From Corella eumyota (taxonomy: Eukaryota; Chordata; Ascidiacea; Phlebobranchia; Corellidae), in the NCBI GenBank assembly GCA_963082875.1, contig OY720103.1:8370001-8434000 (forward strand): a stretch of 64,000 bases of DNA, given 5' to 3'. This document shows, in pieces, positions 45,474-58,998 of this stretch. Below the pieces are notes generated by a model, which saw nothing but the letters and a program-made list of their open reading frames with translations, was not told where the DNA came from and did not search any database. Numbering within the stretch: position 1 is the stretch's first letter; the number at the start of each line of letters is the position of its first letter. The position numbers and the translations under genes were made by a program.

Positions 45474-47508
45474 AATATTATTTTACTATCATGAAGTTAG
45501 TTGTTATTTTAAAAAAAAATTTTTCTGATTACTTTAAAATAATACGTTAAACTTTAAACACCACGAAGATTTGTAAACCTATCATGACGTTTATGTTAAA
45601 TTAGGCTATTGTTTATCTTCCGACTGTAATTAACAGCTTATGCAAATTCTAACTCGCGAATATAAAAAAAGTCGACTAAATTTTATTATTTTTTTTGATA
45701 TTCTGTGCAATGTTTTTGCACAAGTAGCAAATTTAATAATTTTGATTGTTCTTAATGATTGGTTGTGTACAAGAATATGAGATTCCGACTATTTAAAAAA
45801 AATTAACACTAAATTTACTTTGAAGTCCAAATCCATGTTTGTTTGGTGGCGTCCGTTTAGTAAAACTAAATTGCCAGGTTTAATTTAAGTATATGCACTT
45901 AATATGAAGCGTAAATGACTAGATTAAAATATGAATCAATACCAGAAAAAAAACAGATAAATTTTTGTGCGACAAGAAATGTTAAATATAAACTGCAAAT
46001 TTCATAAACAAGTTATAATTAAAAGCATTCGATATACTTTTGACATCGAAAAAAGAAAGTCAAAGCTTGTCAGCACATAAAATTTCGTATTAAATCAACA
46101 TCAAATATTTTTTTTATTAAAATTAAAGTAAGTTTATGTGAATTTATTTTAAATAAGTTACATACCAATCAACCTTAATGACAACTTAATTTCTAATATC
46201 TTAAAAAAAAACTTATTTTAGCTGTGTTTTTTAAAAGAAAAAAGCAAAAATAGCACTTAAAATATAAATTTACCATTTGACTTTAAAAAGCTGCTATGGT
46301 TTTTTGTTAAAAAAAAGAATGCCCTATTAAATGGTTGTCACAGTAATTCTGACGCAGGGTTTAAAATAACGAAAATAAATGCAAGTAATTAAAAGTAACT
46401 TAAATGTAAACACATCAAAAAATTAAGTAAATTATTAATGAAACAAAAAAAATAAAATTAAAGTTACCATATTTTTCAACAAAAGCGCAAAATTTTATTA
46501 TTTGCTTCCTGTAGAGTTTCTACAAAGTGTTAAAAAAGGGCAAATTCTAACTAACTTTATCGAACCGCTGACATTTTGTGATGTGCATATTTTGGTATGC
46601 AAGAAGTTAATTAAACTTTTGTAATCGAGGAATATTTTAGTTATTTGCAGCTAATAGCTTAGTTCGACATCATTTTGCAGAAGCATTTGGTAAGTGCAAC
46701 AGTCATTAAATACACTTTTCTGTCTGTCTGTTTAATATTAAAACTGTGTTGATGGAATACACTAACAAAAGTAAGGTTGCCTATTTTTATTGCAAACTTA
46801 GGCTATTTATGTACATTACACAAACACTTGAACAATAAGAGTAGGACAACAACATAAACATGGGGTGATGTTGTGATTGTATAGAGAAGAGAAAGGATGG
46901 CTAGGAAAAGGAGGAGGGAGGGGGGTGGTGGAGATTTAAGTATGTAGAGGTAAAAGAATATTTATTCGAAAGAAAAGTTAAATAGATTATCAACAAAAAC
47001 TTTATAATCTGAGGTGTCTTAATTACAATGCTTAATAATATATCGTGTTATTTTATAGAAGAGCTGACAAGATGAACAAGAAAATTAATAAATTGTTTAT
47101 AAATATTTTCGTTGAAATCTATTGTCAGTTGTTACATAACTTGCACCATTATTTCCCCAAAGTTTTTAGTTTTAAACTTAATAGACGCTTATAATAAAAT
47201 AAATCTGTTATGCTACTTTGCTTTTTATTGTGTCAATTCAAGCTCTATTAAAATGAGAATTTGAAATATACAAAATACGTTTTAAATTATATAGGAAATA
47301 GACAATAATAAATAAATTTTGCGTACGCCGTGTGAAAGGGCCTTTATTTTAAACAATTAACTATTAAATCTAAAAATAGCGTGTTTACAGCAAATAAATT
47401 CAAAAAGTTTCTGGGGAAGCATGCCCATTATTTCGTTTTTTGTTTGGACAGACTTAACATTTTTAAAGTTTTAATTAACAAAACATTATTTATCAAATTT
47501 GACAGTGC

Positions 47509-47581
47509 GGGTGCGTGGCGCAATGGATAACGCGTCTGCCTACGGAGCAGAAGATTCCATGTTCGAGTCCTGGCGCGCTCG
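47509..47581 (+). tRNA. tRNA-Arg(ACG), unit 7, T-stem variant
   Basis: As unit 1 except G52 is T (position 47560), giving a U52-C62 mismatch in the T stem and altering the second base of the B box (GTTCGAGTCC preceded by T). Activity may be reduced. Confidence 0.92.
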
Positions 47582-48850
47582 TATTTTATTTAGCAAAATT
47601 TTTCCTACTTTAAGTACGTGAAATACTTATTTATGCTTAAGACATATTTATTTGTTCACTTTTCATCACACACAGAGTTACGGTTGCTAATTGAATCACA
47701 CGATGTAATTGATAAAGTCGGTTTCATTTCACAATGGCATTGTGACGTTGAATAAAAGGGCAAAAAATTTGTACCTTTTTGCATAGGAAAGGGTGACCCT
47801 TGCCTAAATTTTTTTAAATCATTTTACAATTAATAAAACAAAAATAAACAATTGGATTAGGTTAAAGTAGTGATTGGGCTTCGTGAATAATAAAAAAGTG
47901 GCAATAAAGAGTAGGAAATGTATGTAATTTTTTTATACGCTATTTGAAGCGGTTTTATTGCATACTGTACAAAATCGTAAAACATACTCGTTGGGTTAAT
48001 AAGTTTGCTTTGTTCTTTAAAAACACGATTAATAACGATAAAATTGCATCGCAGCGAAACAAAGCCATGTGTATTATAAGACGTCTTATATTTCTAGTTG
48101 TTGTTTAATTGTAAAAAAACTTAAAAAATGAGAAGCTGAATAAGTCAAGATGTAGTTTTTAAACAACAAATTTAATTTTCATACACAAAAGGTAAGTATT
48201 CTTTTTCTGAAAATAATTTTTAACTAGGGATATTCTCGGATAGAACATAAGAAGCCAATTTTCCAATTCGGTAAGTGATTGGTTTTGTGATAACAAACAA
48301 GGAGGTGCCTAGAATAAACATCCTTATATTGCAAAGTCTGAATAGTGGTAGCGTTAATCGGTTTTGCAACGCTTTGCAATAAAACTTGCAAATGCTTACT
48401 AGCAAGATTTATTACCGTCAACATTGTCACCAGACCAAGGAGCACAGTTTCAGTCGATACTTTTTAGGATTAAAATTTTCTTGACCTCACTCCCTACAAG
48501 AGTCTTTTACAGCGTTTATTTGTTCAAGCAAATGCTCAAAATATCAAAAACATTTTACTTAAAGTGGTAAAGGTTCATGATTTTTACTTTGGGTATAAAA
48601 TTAGGTATTTTATTGTCAATTATGCTTAAATATTTGCTTGATTAATAAAAAATAAGATAAATATTTTGCTTTTAAATTTAGTTTGATTATATTATACGAC
48701 ATCGATGCGTGTTTGTTTGCTGAAATTTAGTCTAGTTATTATAAAGGTTATATTTTAATTTACTGTGTAAGTTTTTTTTATAAAAAAAAGGTTTAAACGG
48801 TTTTGAACCAAATGTCATTTTTTTTAAAATAAATCAAGTTAAAATGATAT

Positions 48851-48933
48851 TACTGGGTGTGGGGTTCGAACCCACGCGGACATTCGTCCATTGGAACTTA
48901 AGTCCAACGCCTTAACCACTCGGCCAACCCAGT
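48851..48933 (-). tRNA. tRNA-Leu(TAA), unit 7
   Basis: Intact 83-nt gene, although both neighbouring units (6 and 8) have damaged copies. Confidence 0.97.
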
Positions 48934-49997
48934 AAGTGCGAAAGCATTGTTAAGATGCTAATAAACATAAATCTTAAGTAAGCCACCAATTGTGATTGGC
49001 AGCCTTATGCCTTATTGTCTTTCGAAACTTTGATTTTAAGTCAATTTTTTTTGGTTGGTTTAAACAAGGTGTTTGCGTAGCGAACTTTGTGCGTACTTCG
49101 CGTCCTACTATTTCCTCGGGTATTCTAAACTTTTTTGGGGTGGTTCGTTTTAAAGTAGGAAATGTCATTTTGTATTGCCTTTAACATGCATTTTATTTAA
49201 ATAACACGATTAGATATATAAAACTGTTATTATATTGCAAAACCTGTTACAGCAATAAAATAAATTTTAAATGGGCAAGTAATTCTTTTCTTTAATGAAA
49301 TGCAATAACAGTCTTTAATTTAGTAACCATAATTATTTTTGTAATTGCGACAAAAATTATTTTAAATCATTTTATTAACAAAAGTAAATTAACGTAAAAG
49401 TTGCAACAAATATTTGCAGCTGGCCATTTACCCACAACCAGCAATTCGAATTTTTATCACTTTTGCTTATTTATTAAACATATATGTAGTTTTACAGACG
49501 TGATCCTACAACTTGAGTTGTAATAAAGAATATCTATCGGCTTACGTTTAAAAAATTAAAAATACGAACAATATGCCTTTTTTCTTTTAACTTTATTAAT
49601 TGTTAGTCCACAAATAAGATTGGTTTGATTAAAATTCGATAAAAAATGTTAAAATTTAACATTCGTTTGATTAAAATTTGACAATTTGTTCAGCAAAATT
49701 TTATAAAATTCTGTTTTTAAAAATTATACAAATAGCATATATACCTTATTCAAATAGGAACAAAGTTGGTTGTTAGAAACGGTCAAAAGAATAACAGCAA
49801 TTATAACTGTAAAGAAACTGCACTTAGCATATCTACACATATTACTGTAAATACCTAGCTTATTGGGACAAAAATCTACACTTAACCAATAAAAATAATT
49901 AAAACCCCAAAACCATGAAAAAATTACAATGCCATGGGACGAGCATTTAAATAATTGAATAAAATCACGCTAGCTGCCTCAAGAAGGAAAAGCAAGA

Positions 49998-50786
49998 GTT
50001 GCCGTGACCGATTGGTTAAGGCTATAAAAAAGGAAACTAATCAGCACTGCAGGCACAAGTTCGAATCCTGCCGAAAACGCATTTTTTTTGCATTTTTTAA
50101 TTAAAAATTAAATTAAATAAATACAATTTTAGAAATTAAAGTTGCCTTGAAAAGTAAACAAAAAAGTTGTCGTGGCCGAGGCCATAGACTTACAATCTTT
50201 TAGGCGCTGTCCGCACATATTCGAATCCTGCCGACAACGAATTTTTTTATTTAGTTTTAGTTCAAATTTAAATAATTAATTAAAATCGCGCTAGCTGCTC
50301 GGGGAAAAAAACTTATTTTAGACTTGATTTCTTTTAGGCTCTGCCCGCGAAGGTTCGAGTCCAGCCGATAACGCATTTTTATTTCAGTTTTGTTATAAAA
50401 TTAATTTAAATCACGCTAGCTGCTCCGAGAATCCAACATAACAGTTGTCAGGTTCGAATCCTGCCGACAACGCATTATTTTATTTTAAATACAAATTTAA
50501 TTAACTAATTAAAATCACGCGAGGTGCTTCTAGAATGGAACATTAGAGTTGTCGTGGCCGATTGGTGGAGCTATAGGTTTGAGTTTTTTGAGGCTCTGCC
50601 CGCGCAGGTTCGACTCATGCCGACAACGCTTTATTTTATGTTTTAATACAACTTTAAATAATTTGATTAAATCACGCTGGCTGCTCCGAGATTCCAACAT
50701 ACGAATTGGCGTGGCCGAGTCGTTAAGGCAATCGACTTGAAATCTTTTGCGCTTTGCCCGCGAAGGTTCGAATCCTGTCGACAACG
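49998..50786 (+). repeat. tRNA-Ser-like cluster, unit 7
   Basis: Six copies, with a at 49998-50079, e at 50548-50628 and f at 50705-50786; same state as unit 2. Confidence 0.87.
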
Positions 50787-50939
50787 GATTTTTTTTTACT
50801 AATTTTTTAACTAAAATTACGCTAGCTGCCTTAAAGGGAACAAAGAGTTTATCCACAAAAAATAAGTAACGTTGTTCAGTGGATATCGTTGGACAGTACC
50901 TTCATAATAAAACTTTTACTGATCGTGCGGTAAATGATT

Positions 50940-51011
50940 AGGCGCTAATGGGGATCGACCCCAGGACCTTCTTTTTACTAGACAGGCGCTTTAACACTAT
51001 GTCATAATGCC
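50940..51011 (-). pseudogene. tRNA-Thr(AGT)-like, unit 7
   Basis: Same degenerate sequence as in unit 1. Confidence 0.75.
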
Positions 51012-51396
51012 TTTAAAGAAAGTCGATGTATCAGTCATGTCGTTACAAACAAATGTATTTAAAATAAAGTAAAGTATTTTAATATTTAAATTCTTGTTGA
51101 AAACTCCCAAATTGAACGATCTATGCATCATAACATTAAAACGCACGTCGAAAATAAAAAAACTATTTCTACACGGACCGTCTGGGTGAAAACCAGAAAT
51201 CCCAAGCTTGACAAGCATAAACTTTACCACCGATGTTTAATATTGTCTCCAAGATAAGTTTTGTTAAAAATGGAGTGTAGTAAATTTATTGATTAATAAC
51301 TGCCCTTAGCTGTCGGTTGTTTACAAGAATATAAAATTCTGTCTAATTTCTTTCAAAATTAAACGCTAAATTAAGTAATGTCTAAATCCATGTTTA

Positions 51397-51546
51397 CCTC
51401 CAACTTTTCGGTTAAAGAGTTAAACGCGCCAATGATTGCGACACAGAAACGACTGATTTGCGACATTTCTATCAAATTTGCAAAGCAAAATTGTAAAAAA
51501 AGCGATTATATATTTGACCCTAGGTGGACTCGAACCGCAATCTTTT
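51397..51546 (-). pseudogene. tRNA-Asn-like remnants, unit 8
   Basis: Short-type pair without the 6-bp deletion of units 6 and 7. Confidence 0.78.
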
Positions 51547-52173
51547 AAATTAAAAAGAAAATAATAATGATAAACATTTATCTAATAATTAAATACATAA
51601 AATTTGATTTAATAATTTAGTTGATAATCATAATTAATTTATGTTTATGATTATCTTTATTTATTAATAGAGATTTATTTCAAAAATGATGAAATTATTT
51701 TAAATCTTATTTTATTTATCAAATAAATCTAGTTGTAAGTATTTTTGCTTGTTGTGATGATGAATTTAAAATTACTTTGACACAATTATTGCGTTTTAAA
51801 AAAACCCTTTTCAATATAAATATATTAAAACAGTTTTACAAACGTAAACATGTGCATTACCAGCTTCTTTTAAACATCTTTAGAAGACAAAAATAATTTT
51901 ATAAATCCAAAATCAGATGATTGATTTAATGGAAGTTAAAGAATCTGTATTTTTCCATTAATCTTAAAGGTTGATAAACTACTTTTTTTGCTAGATGGTG
52001 GACTAAATTGCAGAAAAAATCTTAAAGGTCTGTGTTTTTTTCAAAACTCCTTTATATTGCCCACCACTTGCCTGAACATTACCAGACAGGATTGCATAAT
52101 TAGTAATAACAAATTTTAACTTGTTTAAAAAAACTTTTGAATCGAATCAGTATTTTATTTATTTAGACACCAA

Positions 52174-52245
52174 GGCTTCATAGCTTAGTGGTAAAGCGTC
52201 TGTCTCGTAAACAGGAGATCCTGGGTTCAATCTCCAGAAACGCCT
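52174..52245 (+). tRNA. tRNA-Thr(CGT), unit 8, acceptor stem impaired
   Basis: Same gene sequence as unit 1; TTTAGACACC flank. Confidence 0.7.
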
Positions 52246-54280
52246 AATATTATTTTACTATCATGAAGTTAGTTGTTATTTTAAAAAAAAATTTTTCTGA
52301 TTACTTTAAAATAATACGTTAAACTTTAAACACCACGAAGATTTGTAAACCTATCATGACGTTTATGTTAAATTAGGCTATTGTTTATCTTCCGACTGTA
52401 ATTAACAGCTTATGCAAATTCTAACTCGCGAATATAAAAAAAGTCGACTAAATTTTATTATTTTTTTTGATATTCTGTGCAATGTTTTTGCACAAGTAGC
52501 AAATTTAATAATTTTGATTGTTCTTAATGATTGGTTGTGTACAAGAATATGAGATTCCGACTATTTAAAAAAAATTAACACTAAATTTACTTTGAAGTCC
52601 AAATCCATGTTTGTTTGGTGGCGTCCGTTTAGTAAAACTAAATTGCCAGGTTTAATTTAAGTATATGCACTTAATATGAAGCGTAAATGACTAGATTAAA
52701 ATATGAATCAATACCAGAAAAAAAACAGATAAATTTTTGTGCGACAAGAAATGTTAAATATAAACTGCAAATTTCATAAACAAGTTATAATTAAAAGCAT
52801 TCGATATACTTTTGACATCGAAAAAAGAAAGTCAAAGCTTGTCAGCACATAAAATTTCGTATTAAATCAACATCAAATATTTTTTTTATTAAAATTAAAG
52901 TAAGTTTATGTGAATTTATTTTAAATAAGTTACATACCAATCAACCTTAATGACAACTTAATTTCTAATATCTTAAAAAAAAACTTATTTTAGCTGTGTT
53001 TTTTAAAAGAAAAAAGCAAAAATAGCACTTAAAATATAAATTTACCATTTGACTTTAAAAAGCTGCTATGGTTTTTTGTTAAAAAAAAGAATGCCCTATT
53101 AAATGGTTGTCACAGTAATTCTGACGCAGGGTTTAAAATAACGAAAATAAATGCAAGTAATTAAAAGTAACTTAAATGTAAACACATCAAAAAATTAAGT
53201 AAATTATTAATGAAACAAAAAAAATAAAATTAAAGTTACCATATTTTTCAACAAAAGCGCAAAATTTTATTATTTGCTTCCTGTAGAGTTTCTACAAAGT
53301 GTTAAAAAAGGGCAAATTCTAACTAACTTTATCGAACCGCTGACATTTTGTGATGTGCATATTTTGGTATGCAAGAAGTTAATTAAACTTTTGTAATCGA
53401 GGAATATTTTAGTTATTTGCAGCTAATAGCTTAGTTCGACATCATTTTGCAGAAGCATTTGGTAAGTGCAACAGTCATTAAATACACTTTTCTGTCTGTC
53501 TGTTTAATATTAAAACTGTGTTGATGGAATACACTAACAAAAGTAAGGTTGCCTATTTTTATTGCAAACTTAGGCTATTTATGTACATTACACAAACACT
53601 TGAACAATAAGAGTAGGACAACAACATAAACATGGGGTGATGTTGTGATTGTATAGAGAAGAGAAAGGATGGCTAGGAAAAGGAGGAGGGAGGGGGGTGG
53701 TGGAGATTTAAGTATGTAGAGGTAAAAGAATATTTATTCGAAAGAAAAGTTAAATAGATTATCAACAAAAACTTTATAATCTGAGGTGTCTTAATTACAA
53801 TGCTTAATAATATATCGTGTTATTTTATAGAAGAGCTGACAAGATGAACAAGAAAATTAATAAATTGTTTATAAATATTTTCGTTGAAATCTATTGTCAG
53901 TTGTTACATAACTTGCACCATTATTTCCCCAAAGTTTTTAGTTTTAAACTTAATAGACGCTTATAATAAAATAAATCTGTTATGCTACTTTGCTTTTTAT
54001 TGTGTCAATTCAAGCTCTATTAAAATGAGAATTTGAAATATACAAAATACGTTTTAAATTATATAGGAAATAGACAATAATAAATAAATTTTGCGTACGC
54101 CGTGTGAAAGGGCCTTTATTTTAAACAATTAACTATTAAATCTAAAAATAGCGTGTTTACAGCAAATAAATTCAAAAAGTTTCTGGGGAAGCATGCCCAT
54201 TATTTCGTTTTTTGTTTGGACAGACTTAACATTTTTAAAGTTTTAATTAACAAAACATTATTTATCAAATTTGACAGTGC

Positions 54281-54353
54281 GGGTGCGTGGCGCAATGGAT
54301 AACGCGTCTGCCTACGGAGCAGAAGATACCAGGTTCGAGTCCTGGCGCGCTCG
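54281..54353 (+). tRNA. tRNA-Arg(ACG), unit 8, position-48 variant
   Basis: As unit 1 except T48 is A (position 54328). This removes the A15-U48 Levitt pair that joins the D and variable regions. All stems are intact, so it may still work. Confidence 0.93.
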
Positions 54354-55622
54354 TATTTTATTTAGCAAAATTTTTCCTACTTTAAGTACGTGAAATACTT
54401 ATTTATGCTTAAGACATATTTATTTGTTCACTTTTCATCACACACAGAGTTACGGTTGCTAATTGAATCACACGATGTAATTGATAAAGTCGGTTTCATT
54501 TCACAATGGCATTGTGACGTTGAATAAAAGGGCAAAAAATTTGTACTTTTTTGCATAGGGAAGGGTGACCCTTGCCTAAATTTTTTTAAATCATTTTACA
54601 ATTAATAAAACAAAAATAAACAATTGGATTAGGTTAAAGTAGTGATTGGGCTTCGTGAATAATAAAAAAGTGGCAATAAAGAGTAGGAAATGTATGTAAT
54701 TTTTTTATACGCTATTTGAAGCGGTTTTATTGCATACTGTACAAAATCGTAAAACATACTCGTTGGGTTAATAAGTTTGCTTTGTTCTTTAAAAACACGA
54801 TTAATAACGATAAAATTGCATCGCAGCGAAACAAAGCCATGTGTATTATAAGACGTCTTATATTTCTAGTTGTTGTTTAATTGTAAAAAAACTTAAAAAA
54901 TGAGAAGCTGAATAAGTCAAGATGTAGTTTTTAAACAACAAATTTAATTTTCATACACAAAAGGTAAGTATTCTTTTTCTGAAAATAATTTTTAACTAGG
55001 GATATTCTCGGATAGAACATAAGAAGCCAATTTTCCAATTCGGTAAGTGATTGGTTTTGTGATAACAAACAAGGAGGTGCCTAGAATAAACATCCTTATA
55101 TTGCAAAGTCTGAATAGTGGTAGCGTTAATCGGTTTTGCAACGCTTTGCAATAAAACTTGCAAATGCTTACTAGCAAGATTTATTACCGTCAACATTGTC
55201 ACCAGACCAAGGAGCACAGTTTCAGTCGATACTTTTTAGGATTAAAATTTTCTTGACCTCACTCCCTACAAGAGTCTTTTACAGCGTTTATTTGTTCAAG
55301 CAAATGCTCAAAATATCAAAAACATTTTACTTAAAGTGGTAAAGGTTCATGATTTTTACTTTGGGTATAAAATTAGGTATTTTATTGTCAATTATGCTTA
55401 AATATTTGCTTGATTAATAAAAAATAAGATAAATATTTTGCTTTTAAATTTAGTTTGATTATATTATACGACATCGATGCGTGTTTGTTTGCTGAAATTT
55501 AGTCTAGTTATTATAAAGGTTATATTTTAATTTACTGTGTAAGTTTTTTTTATAAAAAAAAGGTTTAAACGGTTTTGAACCAAATGTCATTTTTTTTAAA
55601 ATAAATCAAGTTAAAATGAAAT

Positions 55623-55704
55623 TACTGGGTGTGGGGTTCGAACCCACGCGGACATTCGTCCATTGGAACTTAAGTCCAACGCCTTAACCACTCGCCAACC
55701 CAGT
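55623..55704 (-). pseudogene. tRNA-Leu(TAA), unit 8, D-arm deletion
   Basis: 82 nt. It has the one-base D-stem/A-box deletion of units 5 and 6 but a normal T arm with G53. It therefore looks like an intermediate allele or a conversion product. Probably impaired. Confidence 0.85.
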
Positions 55705-56768
55705 AAGTGCGAAAGCCTTGTTAAGATGCTAATAAACATAAATCTTAAGTAAGCCACCAATTGTGATTGGCAGCCTTATGCCTTATTGTCTTTCGAAACT
55801 TTGATTTTAAGTCAATTTTTTTTGGTTGGTTTAAACAAGGTGTTTGCGTAGCGAGCTTTGTGCGTACTTCGCGTCCTACTATTTCCTCGGGTATTCTAAA
55901 CTTTTTTGGGGTGGTTCATTTTAAAGTAGGAAATGTCATTTTGTATTGCCTTTAACATGCATTTTATTTAAATAACACGATTAGATATATAAAACTGTTA
56001 TTATATTGCAAAACCTGTTACAGCAATAAAATAAATTTTAAATGGGCAAGTAATTCTTTTCTTTAATGAAATGCAATAACAGTCTTTAATTTAGTAACCA
56101 TAATTATTTTTGTAATTGCGACAAAAATTATTTTAAATCACTTTATTAACAAAAGTAAATTAACGTAAAAGTTGCAACAAATATTTGCAGCTGGCCATTT
56201 ACCCACAACCAGCAATTCGAATTTTTATCACTTTTGCTTATTTATTAAACATATATGTAGTTTTACAGACGTGATCCTACAACTTGAGTTGTAATAAAAA
56301 ATATCTATCGGCTTACGTTTAAAAAATTAAAAATACGAACAATATGCCTTTTTTCTTTTAACTTTATTAATTGTTAGTCCACAAATAAGATTGGTTTGAT
56401 TAAAATTCGATAAAAAATGTTAAAATTTAACATTCGTTTGATTAAAATTTGACAATTTGTTCAGCAAAATTTTATAAAATTCTGTTTTTAAAAATTATAC
56501 AAATAGCATATATACCTTATTCAAATAGGAACAAAGTTGGTTGTTAGAAACGGTCAAAAGAATAACAGCAATTATAACTGTAAAGAAACTGCACTTAGCA
56601 TATCTACACATATTACTGTAAATACCTAGCTTATTGGGACAAAAATCTACACTTAACCAATAAAAATAATTAAAACCCCAAAACCATGAAAAAATTACAA
56701 TGCCATGGGACGAGCATTTAAATAATTGAATAAAATCACGCTAGCTGCCTCAAGAAGGAAAAGCAAGA

Positions 56769-57557
56769 GTTGCCGTGACCGATTGGTTAAGGCTATAAAA
56801 AAGGAAACTAATCAGCACTGCAGGCACAAGTTCGAATCCTGCCGAAAACGCATTTTTTTTGCATTTTTTAATTAAAAATTAAATTAAATAAATACAATTT
56901 TAGAAATTAAAGTTGCCTTGAAAAGTAAACAAAAAAGTTGTCGTGGCCGAGGCCATAGACTTACAATCTTTTAGGCGCTGTCCGCACATATTCGAATCCT
57001 GCCGACAACGAATTTTTTTATTTAGTTTTAGTTCAAATTTAAATAATTAATTAAAATCGCGCTAGCTGCTCGGGGAAAAAAACTTATTTTAGACTTGATT
57101 TCTTTTAGGCTCTGCCCGCGAAGGTTCGAGTCCAGCCGATAACGCATTTTTATTTCAGTTTTGTTATAAAATTAATTTAAATCACGCTAGCTGCTCCGAG
57201 AATCCAACATAACAGTTGTCAGGTTCGAATCCTGCCGACAACGCATTATTTTATTTTAAATACAAATTTAATTAACTAATTAAAATCACGCGAGGTGCTT
57301 CTAGAATGGAACATTAGAGTTGTCGTGGCCGATTGGTGGAGCTATAGGTTTGAGTTTTTTGAGGCTCTGCCCGCGCAGGTTCGACTCATGCCGACAACGC
57401 TTTATTTTATGTTTTAATACAACTTTAAATAATTTGATTAAATCACGCTGGCTGCTCCGAGATTCCAACATACGAATTGGCGTGGCCGAGTCGTTAAGGC
57501 AATCGACTTGAAATCTTTTGCGCTTTGCCCGCGAAGGTTCGAATCCTGTCGACAACG
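56769..57557 (+). repeat. tRNA-Ser-like cluster, unit 8
   Basis: Six copies, with a at 56769-56850, e at 57319-57399 and f at 57476-57557. About 12 bases are missing right after copy f, where the T-rich run is shortened. Confidence 0.87.
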
Positions 57558-57698
57558 GATTTTTTTTAACTAAAATTACGCTAGCTGCCTTAAAGGGAAC
57601 AAAGAGTTTATCCACAAAAAATAAGTAACGTTGTTCAGTGGATATCGTTGGACAGTACCTTCATAATAAAACTTTTACTGATCGTGCGGTAAATGATT

Positions 57699-57770
57699 AG
57701 GCGCTAATGGGGATCGACCCCAGGACCTTCTTTTTACTAGACAGGCGCTTTAACACTATGTCATAATGCC
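57699..57770 (-). pseudogene. tRNA-Thr(AGT)-like, unit 8
   Basis: Same degenerate sequence as in unit 1. Confidence 0.75.
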
Positions 57771-58155
57771 TTTAAAGAAAGTCGATGTATCAGTCATGTC
57801 GTTACAAACAAATGTATTTAAAATAAAGTAAAGTATTTTAATATTTAAATTCTTGTTGAAAACTCCCAAATTGAACGATCTATGCATCATAACATTAAAA
57901 CGCACGTCGAAAATAAAAAAACTATTTCTACACGGACCGTCTGGGTGAAAACCAGAAATCCCAAGCTTGACAAGCATAAACTTTACCACCGATGTTTAAT
58001 ATTGTCTCCAAGATAAGTTTTGTTAAAAATGGAGTGTAGTAAATTTATTGATTAATAACTGCCCTTAGCTGTCGGTTGTTTACAAGAATATAAAATTCTG
58101 TCTAATTTCTTTCAAAATTAAACGCTAAATTAAGTAATGTCTAAATCCATGTTTA

Positions 58156-58305
58156 CCTCCAACTTTTCGGTTAAAGAGTTAAACGCGCCAATGATTGCGA
58201 CACAGAAACGACTGATTTGCGACATTTCTATCAAATTTGCAAAGCAAAATTGTAAAAAAAGCGATTATATATTTGACCCTAGGTGGACTCGAACCGCAAT
58301 CTTTT
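58156..58305 (-). pseudogene. tRNA-Asn-like remnants, unit 9
   Basis: Short-type pair without the 6-bp deletion in the remnant, although the unit shares the other 6-bp deletion (near 58403) with unit 6. Confidence 0.78.
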
Positions 58306-58926
58306 AAATTAAAAAGAAAATAATAATGATAAACATTTATCTAATAATTAAATACATAAAATTTGATTTAATAATTTAGTTGATAATCATAATTAATTTA
58401 TGTTTATCTTTATTTATTAATAGAGATTTATTTCAAAAATGATGAAATTATTTTAAATCTTATTTTATTTATCAAATAAATCTAGTTGTAAGTATTTTTG
58501 CTTGTTGTGATGATGAATTTAAAATTACTTTGACACAATTATTGCGTTTTAAAAAAACCCTTTTCAATATAAATATATTAAAACAGTTTTACAAACGTAA
58601 ACATGTGCATTACCAGCTTCTTTTAAACATCTTTAGAAGACAAAAATAATTTTATAAATCCAAAATCAGATGATTGATTTAATGGAAGTTAAAGAATCTG
58701 TATTTTTCCATTAATCTTAAAGGTTGATAAACTACTTTTTTTGCTAGATGGTGGACTAAATTGCAGAAAAAATCTTAAAGGTCTGTGTTTTTTTCAAAAC
58801 TCCTTTATATTGCCCACCACTTGCCTGAACATTACCAGACAGGATTGCATAATTAGTAATAACAAATTTTAACTTGTTTAAAAAAACTTTTGAATCGAAT
58901 CAGTATTTTATTTATTTAGTCACCAA

Positions 58927-58998
58927 GGCTTCATAGCTTAGTGGTAAAGCGTCTGTCTCGTAAACAGGAGATCCTGGGTTCAATCTCCAGAAACGCCT
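58927..58998 (+). tRNA. tRNA-Thr(CGT), unit 9, acceptor stem impaired
   Basis: Same gene sequence as unit 1, with the TTTAGTCACC flank of units 1-5. Confidence 0.7.

Larger units (their letters stand above)
44437..51202 (+). repeat. Repeat unit 7, short type
   Basis: Complete 6766-bp short unit. It shares the Asn-remnant deletion with unit 6 but not the deletion near 38115. Its tRNA-Leu is intact; its tRNA-Arg has one T-stem substitution. Confidence 0.96.
51203..57961 (+). repeat. Repeat unit 8, short type
   Basis: Complete 6759-bp short unit. It has neither of the two 6-bp deletions of unit 6. Its tRNA-Leu has only the D-arm deletion, its tRNA-Arg has one substitution, and about 12 bp are missing after the last Ser-like copy (near 57565). 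Confidence 0.96.
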
